Positions 26,517 to 36,900 of a DNA stretch of 64,000 nucleotides are shown piece after piece. How positions within the stretch are numbered: position 1 is the stretch's first letter; each line of letters begins with the position of its first letter. Source of the DNA: Crossaster papposus (Eukaryota; Echinodermata; Asteroidea; Velatida; Solasteridae); the NCBI GenBank assembly GCA_037893245.1, contig JBAIAA010000741.1, positions 186,001 to 250,000 of the forward strand, given 5' to 3'. The notes below the pieces were generated by a model. The model saw only the letters and a list, made by a program, of their open reading frames with translations, made no database searches and had not been told where the DNA came from. The position numbers were made by a program, and so were the translations under genes.

Positions 26517-28267
26517 TCTATTATACTATAAAAGATGACAAATGCGCCATCTTGTCCCTGGGCGCCGCCATCTTGGAACGCAGGGCCGCGCCATCTTGGA
26601 AACACAGGGCCGCGCCATCTTGGCGCGTGGTTGGCGCCATCTTGGCTTTTGGTCGGGCGACTCGTCGCCGCGCGCGTGTGCGGCCGGCGTCGGTGCGGCG
26701 GGGTGCCGGACCGTTCGCGACGGGGAATCCCCCGGGGAATCCCCCGGGGAATAAGATTTAAAAAAAATCGTATTCGTCCGTGGTGAGATTTAAAAGAAAC
26801 GGACGTTACCGATAAACGCGTAATCGCTTTTCGATTGCCTGTCGATGTCTGCGGGCCTTTTTGCGCGAACTATTGCGTTATTTTTGCATTGTCCTTGACC
26901 GGAGTTCGGGCCGAAGCCTTCCCGAAATCGTACTGCCGTAACTCGGTTGCCGAATTGTTGGCCGTTTGCGATTAAGCGGCGGCTACATGCGTTACGCGAA
27001 GCCTTCGCAAATTAATTGTATCCGCCTTGCTTGCGCGGTGGCCGAGTTGGTGCCGAGTTTGTTGTTCGCGATTGGGCGGCCCGTCCCGTGTTATTTGACC
27101 TTTATACTCCATTGGTTATTGCGGAGTTTGAGCGCCAGCTTCGTTTTCGGCTTTGAATTTCGTGCGCGTCGACCACATTGCAGTCACAGGCTTGGAACGT
27201 TAAAAAATGATTTATTCCTTTCGTGTTGCCTTTTGGGCAAATTTCGTTGCTTCACATTGTCGATACTTAAATATTACAACATTATCTGTCTCAAAACACT
27301 CCGAAACATATCGCTATTGCCTCAATTTCAACTTTGATCGTGCAAAAATGTCGCGAAATTATATGGCGATGGTGGATATGAATATGCAATTTAGAAACGT
27401 GACTACGTTTCGGCTTCGGCTTTGCCTCCGAATTCCTGCGCGTCGACCATTTTGTAGTCACAGTTTTGGAACGTAAAAACAATGATTTATTCCTTTCGTG
27501 TTGCCTTCTGGCAAAATTTCTTCCTTTCACATTGTCAATACTTAAATATTACAACATTATCTCTCTAAAAACACTCCGAAACGTATCGCTATTGCCTCAA
27601 TTTCAACTTTGATCCCGCAAAAATGTCGCGAAATTGTATGGCGATGGTGGATATGAATATGCAAATTACAAACGTGACTGCATTACGTCAGTTGAGGGCG
27701 TACTGTCAGACGGCCGGTCTGTTGGGTTTTTTAATCATGATTTTCACGATGATGTAAAACAGAAATCCCGAAGTGGTTCGTTCGTATTGTTTCCCGTACG
27801 ATTCCTGTTAAAAATCACGAGACGCAGGCAGCATGCAAGCGAAGATGGACTGCCTATTGAGTATTATTAGTTCGGAAGTCGGGAAGTATTTTTACAAAGA
27901 TTGTGTTTGTTATTAATTCAGAGTCGATGGTATTCTACGGAACCCCTAAAGGGACATATGACGAATAAAAATCACCGTTACGAAATCATTTGAGGATTTT
28001 ATTTCGTGCACTCAAAATAACTTATTTCGTGAGCTCGAAATGTTGTCGTCGCCACGAAATGACTTCGTGCGCTCCAAGAATATCTGTTCGTGAGCTCGAA
28101 ATAATTTCGTGCGCTCGAAATACTTTCTAGCTGGTACTCTACTCGCTAAGTTTCGCGATTTGTTTGTCATACAATCCATTATGTTTTTAAGACGTCAACA
28201 AGGTGTATCTATAAGTTACGATTTCACCCAGCTAGCAGGTGCCGCGCGAAGCGCGGCATCCTGCTAG
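26517..28267 (+). mobile_element. Helitron unit 12 (long class, mosaic, 1751 bp)
   Basis: The unit starts TCTATTATACTATAAAAG, with three extra bases in the 5' terminus. Its second internal module switches midway to short-class sequence (GATCCCGCAAAAATG and GCAAATTACAAACGTG, as in unit 6), which indicates recombination or conversion between classes. Confidence 0.87.
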
Positions 28268-30000
28268 TCTATACTATAAAAGATGTTAAATTCGCCATCT
28301 TGTCCCTGGGCGCCGCCATCTTGGAACGCAGGGCCGCGCCATCTTGGAAACACAGGGCCGCGCCATCTTGGCGCGTGGTTGGCGCCATGTTGGCTTTTGG
28401 TCGGGCGACTTGTCGCCGCGCGCGTGTGCCGCCGGCGTCGGTGCGGCGGGGTGCCGGACCGTTCGCGACGGGGAATCCCCCGGGGAATCCCCCGGGGAAT
28501 AAGATTTTAAAAAAATCGTATTCGTCCGTGGTGAGATTTAAAAGAAACGGACGTTACCGATAAACGCGTAATCGCTTTTCGATTGCCTGTCGATGTCTGC
28601 GGGCCTTTTTGCGCGAACTATTGCGTTATTTTTGCATTGTCCTTGACCGGAGTTCGGGCCGAAGCCTTCCCGAAATCGTACTGCCGTAACTCGGTTGCCG
28701 AATTGTTGGCCGTTTGCGATTAAGCGGCGGCTACATGCGTTACGCGAAGCCTTCGCAAATTAATTGTATCCGCCTTGCTTGCGCGGTGGCCGAGTTGGTG
28801 CCGAGTTTGTTATTCGCCATTGGGCGGCCCCGTCACGTGTTATTTGAGCTTTATACTCCCTTGGTTATTGCAGAGTTTGAGCGCCAGCTTCGTTTTCGGC
28901 TGCGAATTTCGTGCGCGTCGACCACATTGCAGTCACAGGCTTGGAACGTTAAAAAATGATTTATTCCTTTCGTGTTGCCTTTTGGGCAAATTTCTTTGCT
29001 TCACATTGTCGATACTTAAATATTACAACATTATCTGTCTCAAAACACTCCGAAACATATCGCTATTGCCTCAATTTCAACTTTGATCGGGCAAAAATGT
29101 CGCGAAATTGTATGGCGATGGTGGATATGAATATGCAATTTAGAAACGTGACTACGTTTCGGCTTCGGCTTTGCCTCCGAATTCCTGCGCGTCGACCATT
29201 TTGTAGTCACAGTTTTGGAACGTAAAAACAATGATTTATTCCTTTCGTGTTGCCTTCTGGCAAAATTTCTTCCTTTCACATTGTCAATACTTAAATATTA
29301 CAACATTATCTCTCTAAAAACACTCCGAAACGTATCGCTATTGCCTCAATTTTAACTTTTATCGTTGAAAAATGTCGCGAAATTGTAAGGCCTATCGTGG
29401 ATATGAATATTCAATTTAGAAACGGGACTGCCTTACGTCAGTTGAGGGCGCACTGTCAGACGGCCGGTCTGTTGGTTTTTTTCAATCGTAACGACGTAAA
29501 TCAGAAACCCCGAAGTGGTTCGTATTGTTTCCCGTACGATTCATGTTAAAAAATCACGAGACGCAGGCAGCATGCAAGCAAAGATGAACTGCCTATTGAG
29601 TATTATTAGTTCGGAAGTCGGGAAGTATTTTTACAAAGATTGTTTGTTATTCAGAGTCGATGGTATTCTACGGAGCCCCTAAAGGGACATATGACGAATA
29701 CAAATCACCGTTACGAAATAATTTGAGTATTTTATTTCGTGCACTCAAAATAACTTATTTCGTGAGCTCGAAATGTTGTCGTGGCCACGAAATGACTTCG
29801 TGCGCTCCAAGAATATCTGTTCGTGAGCTCGAAATAATTTCGTGCGCTCGAAATACTTTCTAGCTGGTACTCTACTCGCTAAGTTTCGCGATTTGTTTGT
29901 CATACAATCCATTGTGTTTTTAAGACGTCAACAAGGTGTATCTATAAGTTACGATTTCACCCAGCTAGCAGGTGCCGCGCGAAGCGCGGCATCCTGCTAG
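28268..30000 (+). mobile_element. Helitron unit 13 (long class, 1733 bp, array end)
   Basis: The last unit. Its CTAG end is followed by host T at 30001. The middle part (TATTCGCCATTGGGCGG, CCGTCACGTG) resembles unit 7, while its two-module 3' part matches units 10 and 11. Confidence 0.88.
29965..30000 (+). other. Helitron 3' terminal hairpin (representative of 14 copies)
   Basis: The terminus folds as CTAGCAGGTGCCGCGC, loop GAA, GCGCGGCATCCTGCTAG: a 16-bp stem with one bulged T. The terminal CTAG is itself the base of the stem. The same 36 nt end every unit (9770, 11474, 12925, 14657, 16134, 18050, 19504, 21245, 22986, 24718, 24781, 26516, 28267). In known Helitrons such a hairpin marks the end of transposition. 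Confidence 0.9.
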
Positions 30001-30976
30001 TTATTATGAAGTATACGGTTGCTAGTAGTCTGGTTCCCAGACTAAAAAGATCGACTATTCCTGAAGAATTATTAGGGGCTTTTTCCAAACCCCTGGCTTC
30101 GGCTCCGGCTCCACGGAAGCCCATTGCTAAAGTGTGTGAACAAAGCCTGAGACGAAAACAAAGCTGTGGTTTGGAAAACTGTCTTAGCTTTGTCCGGTAG
30201 CCGCATTATGTCACTTGAACCAAACTGGACAAATTCATCCAGTTTCTGAAAATGTCCGAAGTTTTCCCGAACACATTATATTGACGGTCGGTACAATTAT
30301 CGTTAACGTTCGCAATGTTCGAGTGTTTCCGGGTACTTGTTAAGTGGTTGTGGGTTAACAAAACGTCCATCTTTCCGACTCTCTTATCTGGTTTGCATAA
30401 ATAAAACTCACATTGGCAAAAATTAACGCCAAACAAAATGCCCAATATCAATTTAATATTTAAAGCCAATGCAGGCATTGTGCTTTTTTTGCATCGTCTA
30501 AAAATAGCTACGCTGCCTGCAGTGCGTCTTGATCTATTTTTTGTCGCAGGCGGCTAGCTGACCTACAATTTAGCATATGAAGCACGATAATGTGGCAGAG
30601 AAAATCCCCCCTCTTTTGTGTTGACCATTGTGTAATTCCCGGAATCCCAGGAATTCCTTTTAGGTTTCAAGGGGGGATGGGTTAGGTTACAATAGTGTTG
30701 AGTGCGTAAAAAGTATAGGGATAAGAGGGGGGGGGGGGGGGGTACCCCTCTGCCACATATCGTGCTGGGTATATTGTTGAAGGCAATTATGTGCCTGCAG
30801 CCTGCCCCCTAATTAACATTTAAATTGGAAATTGGTTAACAGAAAAATGTTTGGTAATAAATAAAAAAATGTAAAACAAAACAAATTCCTCGTCACCGCA
30901 GCTAATTCTTAGTTAAATCAGATTTCGGGTGTGGTTAGCTTGTGGTCGTTTCCACGGCGACTGTTGACCTGTCGAC
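30001..30976. other. Gap between the Helitron array and the tetraspanin stop codon
   Basis: No coding exon is seen. The stretch holds an inverted CTGGTTCCCAG-type repeat near 30020, a run of 16 G (30727-30742) and AT-rich DNA that must include the tetraspanin 3' UTR. I found no obvious AATAAA on the minus strand close to the stop codon. Confidence 0.5.
30727..30742. repeat. Poly-G tract (16 nt)
   Basis: A homopolymer of G, one of six runs of at least 14 G or C in the window. The length of such runs is often unreliable in assemblies. Confidence 0.8.
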
Positions 30977-33900
30977 TTAACCTTTCCGGATGGAGCAACA
31001 CAGAATGAAGGACAGGATGATGCCCAGGACCTTGATTATATTTAAAAGAAGAAGTAAATGCCAATTCACAAAATGGACAGTATATATTTATGTACCTATC
31101 CTAAACGTGCAATACCAACCAAACTACTGTTTAAAAGATTACTCGGTGTAATAAGTTATTAGAGAGGTTTGGCAGGCCGTGCGCGTTTCCTGTGAACGTC
31201 AACAACGCGTCAGTTTGACCTGCCCATACCGGACGCGCCAAAATGTATTGCGCGTTTGCGTTGACTTGCGCGTTTGCGTTGACTTTCGCGTTATTGTATA
31301 GGTGCTGCTAAATCTGCCTGAATTCTACTTCCTGTGAAATTATTCCTTCTGGTATGCTGTCATTTTAAAGAAAATACTAATATTAGATACAAACCTGTAG
31401 CAGCCCGATGATCGTCAAACATGTATCATAGAATCAAGGGGGGGGGGGGGGGGGGGGCGTATAGGGGAAGAGGTTATAGGAAATACAATGTTATGAAAAA
31501 TAATAAAGGTGCAATATTTTCATGAGTTAAAAGATAAAATGTTCCATTTAACGAGGGGAAAGCCGAGTTGAATGGAACATTCCATTTTTCAACGAATGAA
31601 AATATTCTCACCATTGCACGAATGTAAAGTAGATCTTTGTCATTTTGATTGAATGGCCGGTAAAGAAAAATAAAATAAAACTGTTGTATATAGAAACTGA
31701 ATGCATGGTGAGTTGAACCAAAAACGCACGGTAATGGCGTTAGCCTTGCAATGGTTTGACTAACAAATGCCGCGTGACTTACAATCCTCCAATCAAATGG
31801 CAAGGACTGATCTACTTGGGTGAAAAGCCTCTACAGTATAGGCCTAGGTAATTTTACCTGAAACATTCCCACACCAATAAGAATCCCCGCCACAGCTCCC
31901 ACGTGACTGCGTATCTCGCCAATTAGGGCATCTTTGCATCCCTTCGAGAAAAAAAAGAAAATCACCATTTCACACCATAGAATAAAGGGGCAACTGCACA
32001 ATGATATTGGTCGTCATGGCAACTCGATCTGCGGTCAAATCCAGTCTAAACCTCGAGTTACCAGACCAAAACTATTATGCTGTGCACAAGTTTACAAATT
32101 CACATTCACGGTATCCCTAATTACTTTAGCTAGGCATACAGTACACCCATTCCAAGTTTTATGAATAAAGACAAAAAATGACTGACTGCATGTGCTCACC
32201 TTTTGAAACTTGATAACGTCAGCTTCCCTGCCGCAGCCCGTAAAATGCTGGCCCACGCAGCAGGAATCGGGCGTCTCGCCTGGCTGGCTCATACGGGGGT
32301 GAAAGCGGATCCAGTCGGTAGCATTGTTGACGCCACAACAGGACAACTATTGGACAGAACGCATATAGTTAGTACCATGGAGGAATATTCCTCCATGTTA
32401 GTACGCAGTGGCTCATACATGTATTATTCGACTTGTTTCAGTAGCTGAGCTGCACTGCACAAAGGACCTAGCGTGCAGCTGCCTTACAGACTGTGCTCTA
32501 CGGCATAACACAGCTGGCCACAGCATTTCGGACTGACCGCGGCTATTGCAGGTTATTATTATTATCAAATTTCTGACAAAGTCAAGGGTTGTGGACAAAA
32601 CTGTAACAGTTCAACTCAAACCACTCCCCGGATAAAAATTTAAAGGCTATATAACTAAATAACTATAATTAATATAACTAAATTATAAACCTAAAATGTA
32701 AAAGTAAAATGGGATAGTCTGAAAATATAAAAGAACTATATAACGATATACCAATATAACTAAATAACAAACAGATAATAAAACAAACAAACAAACGCCC
32801 CACCAGGCAAACAATGAACAACAACCGACAAATACATGTATTAAACTAATGTAGATTAACATTTAAAATGAATTTCTCAGTGAAACATATTCAAAGAACG
32901 AACATAAAATGGTAAGATAAACTTGAAAAATAAAACCCTACTAATGCACAAAAATGTGTTAAAATAGAATACAAATAAAAGTAAAATTGCATATTAAAAA
33001 ACCTTAAAAATTAGAAAGTTAAAACATTAAAAAGGGAACTTTTGAACACTTTCAAAGATGCATTTTGGATGACGTGTTCGGGCAGACTATTCCACTCATT
33101 TGCTGTACGGAGGAAGTACGAGTACTTAAAACAATCAGTTCTGGCAAAAGGAATGTTTAGTTTTAGGCTATTATCCTTTCTCCCAATTCTAGATGCTGGG
33201 TGAAACTTTTTGAGGGAATTAATGTCGATACAACCCTTAACAATTTTATAACACATAACCAAACGAAAGAATTTTCTTCTAGTTGGGAGATCAGTCCAGC
33301 CTAACTGATTTAATAGAGTGTCATAGTGTGAATGCCAGTCTCTGCAGGTAAATCTAACACTCTGGTTTTGTACACGTTCTACAACAGAGGAGTGGTTTAG
33401 CCTGTATGGGTCCCAGGCTATGCAACAGTAATCTAGTCGTGATCGGATAAGAGAAATGCAGAGCCTCTTTAAAATATTGGCTGAACAACTACCAAAATTT
33501 CGTTTGATAAGTCCTAACGTTTTATTGGACTTGGTATAAATATCATTGCAGTGATCGTTCCAGTTTAATTTGTCATTTATCATGACTCCCAGATATCTTT
33601 CACATTTACTGGCGGATAATATATTATTTCCAATACAATACAAATGCTGGCTAGTATGGTGCTTTCTTGACATTCTCATGACCTTACACTTGTCAATATT
33701 AAAATTCAATTTCCATTGATCTGACCATTTACATAGTGAATGCAAGTCAGATTGTAAAATCTCAATGTCGCTATTGGCGGCAATGGGCCTATATAAAACA
33801 CAATCATCTGCATATAAACGAATAGTGGAGTGAATATTCTCAGAGATATCATTAATAAAACACAAAAATAATATTGGTCCGAGAATAGTACCTTGCGGTA

Positions 33901-36900
33901 CACCTGATTTTACCTTAGACCATAACGAACAATTTCCGTTCATGGACACTCTCTGTTCTCTGTCTCTGAGAAAATTCATAATCCATTTAATATTTGGGAC
34001 ACCAACACCGTAAGTAATAAGTTTGTTATGCAGAAGGTCGTGACAAACTCTGTCGAAAGCTTTAGCAAAATCTAAGAATATAATATCAACACTATGCCCA
34101 GCATCTAAGTAGCTGCTCCAGTCGTGTATAGCATCAATTAGTTGCGTATCACAATAGCGGTCAATGGTTTTGATATGAGTGGATAGGCATGCGTACAACT
34201 TTATGCATACAAAACCCGCGATCTATTACGAAGTAGACTTGCATATGCCCCCACCTGATTCCCCCCCCCCCCCCCCCCCCCCCAAATTGATTCACTCACC
34301 GAGGTTTGCATTCGATCCCAGGCCGACGTCAGGCCGTTCTGGCCCGCCGTGCCGTAGAGCGGCAGACCCCTCTGGCTCAGGTCCTTCTCGATAAACGCTT
34401 CCACCTCCTTCCTGTTAGCGAAGCCGAGCCCGCCTGCTATCAGCTCCGCGGTCAAGATGCCCACCATTATGATGAAATACTGCCGGTGGGATAAAATTAC
34501 CCTTTTCAGACTGTGAAAATCGGACCCATTTCCCCTATTTTATATTGGTTTAACCCTTTCACGTGACCGGTCACTCCCTTCACTTAGGCATGCGCAATAC
34601 CAATGAGCCCGAATTCGATCGAGTCTGAAATTCACGCAACACGTACTGTACTAGCCAGAAAGATCGGTTCAGAATGGCCGTGTCTTTGAACGACAGAGGG
34701 CGGTTTAGGCCTAATTAAGCCAGAGCCGTAGATAGAGAGAGTTGCGACAACTACGGATTAGAAGCCATTTTGTTTCCGCGTAACGCGACGCCGCGCGCGC
34801 TATCCTTGTTTTTTTTACTACAGCCACGTACATACACTCGCTGCATGCGTATTACGCACGAATCGGCTGAACAATCGTCATTGAAAAATTGCTCATTCAT
34901 AGTGACACAAACCTAGCCAATTAACAAATAAAACGGTTTCAGGCTACAAGAGTAATCATTGGAAAGTTTAACGGTCGTAATTGTAAGTCATTTTCGAAAG
35001 GAAGAACTATTTTACCTAAGAAGCTGAAGCATTGATTTCGCGTTTTGTATTATTTTGTTTTCTTCAAGAATTGTTTTTTTTGTAATGCCAAGAATGAAGT
35101 ATATTAGGTATTGAAATGCCAGGCCAAACAGAAATATATTTAGTCACAACAAACAAAAGTAGTCAAAAGTACGACCCAGCTTGGATATTTAAATTTCTTA
35201 GATATTTAATTTTCAGAAAATGTCTTTAAACACAAAGAGGCAAAAAGTCAATTTTTAGTGTTCTTTAAAGGTAGTATAGGCCCTACACCATTGGTAATTG
35301 CTTGAATTATCATGAATGAGTGGATTTAGTGGGGTTATATTTCATAGTAAATATCGTTTAACTGACCTGTCTGAAGTTTTACAATCATGGTTGCTGAGAA
35401 AAACAAGAAAAACGACTTTCGTTTTCATCCGGAATCGGGCAGTTTTTCTTATGTTGTTTTTGTTTTTGCGCGATCGCCGTCCGGCGATAATGAATTTTGG
35501 TTTATACAATTCAATTTTTCGGAACAATTACAGGATATTTAGGGCAATCGTTTTGCTGGATGCCTACAATCAATATTTACTTTCAAATAAGTAAGATATT
35601 TCTTAATAATTCGGTAGTAAATTTGTTCGATATCTGCAAATGGACATCCTACCTTTAAAAGTGTCATTCAGTCTGGATTTATTTGTAAGTAGGTTAACAC
35701 GTAAAGGAGACCAATGGAATACAGTTAAAATCCATTTGTTCTAGTACAGAAAACTTAAGTAAATGTTGCTCAGGTGACACATTCATTTTGTAATACAGCT
35801 TGTTTGGAATGAACACACAAGTTTTTTACAAATCAAAGCTCATTATACAGCCACTCAAGTCAAAGCAGTTCATTTTTATCTGGCTAGGCCAACGATATTT
35901 GTTTATTGTTCAACCTTTTAGGGCAAGTGTTCCTGACAAATCCTAATCCGTGAATAGCAGCAATTGATTTGAACCAGTAACATCAGTGTACTTCAAGTAC
36001 ATGTACCAGCAGCGTAACTTGCGTTGAATTTGTTAAACCTAGAAATTCTAAATTTTAGACCACTGTACAAGCGGACCTGCTGCATGAAGGCAGTGTCAGC
36101 CCAAACTGCTTTGCATGAGTAACCAAAAAGTTAATAAAACTAACACAACAAAAGTAAAGGTACACGACTATACACGATACACACGACTTTTATACCTTTT
36201 TCTATATTAAGACCCTATCTAGATGAGATTATTAACAAATAATTTTGGTTAATAGAAAAAGGTATAAAAGTCGTGTATAGCGTAGACTTGATGACAAGTC
36301 GTTAGATAGTCGGGTTCATCCGTGTATTTCAGTCGAAATTCATCGGCACGACTGGTTTAAGACTAGTAACGTGCCGAGTTGCGACAGATCACAAGTCGTT
36401 AGATAGTCGGGTTCATCCGTGTATTTCAGTCGAAATTCATCGTCACGGCTGGTTCAGACTAGTAACGTGCCGAGTTGCGACAGATCTAACTTCGAACTCT
36501 GCAAATTGGGTACGAGGCAACCGCAACCTCCCCCGTATATATACCGAGTGGACCGCTATTACCGACTTGGCACCAAGTCTATGTATAGCGCCACTGTGTA
36601 CTGCAGAAGAGAGCAAACTTACCCGAATGATAAATTATGCTAACATCGGGTATAACCGTTCTGTCTGCTGAGCATGCGCAACTGAAACATACAGACTTGT
36701 TATACTCACTGCAGTCAGCATGCATCCGTTCTCCTGGTAAGCCCCACAGCAGCCCAAGAAAGACACGACCATGATGATCCCACCGATAACCATAGTCAGG
36801 GTAGTCATATTTAGGAATGAAAAACTGGGAAGAAGGGAAGCAAAGGGACCTTCACGGCTGTACAAGTGGGCACCTATGGCTAGCACCGCCACGCCAGCAA

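Larger units (their letters stand above)
7869..30000 (+). mobile_element. Head-to-tail tandem array of 13 non-autonomous Helitron units
   Basis: The array holds 13 full units plus one 63-bp derivative, all in one orientation. Each unit starts TCTATACTATAAAAGATG and ends in a GC-rich hairpin finishing in CTAG, which are the hallmarks of Helitron ends (5' TC, 3' hairpin plus CTRR). The outer flanks are A (7868) and T (30001), the A|T insertion site known for Helitrons. Units abut directly as CTAG|TCTATA with no host DNA between them. Lengths are 1451-1477 bp (short class) or 1704-1751 bp (long class). There are two exceptions, unit 1 and unit 6, which carry replaced or inserted DNA. No Rep or helicase domain is seen in any frame, so the units are non-autonomous. 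Open frames repeated in each unit, such as a 123-codon one, look like shadows of conserved DNA. The array ends 977 bp from the tetraspanin stop codon. Confidence 0.88.

Noticed and set aside
7869-30000. CRISPR-like array because of the regular palindromic motif
   Set aside because: The spacing is 1.5-1.9 kb and the intervening DNA is conserved, not variable. The host is a eukaryote. Helitron termini explain the palindrome.
7869-30000. Classic satellite DNA
   Set aside because: The units have exact transposon ends, an A|T outer target site and unequal internal structure, which fit a tandem Helitron array better.
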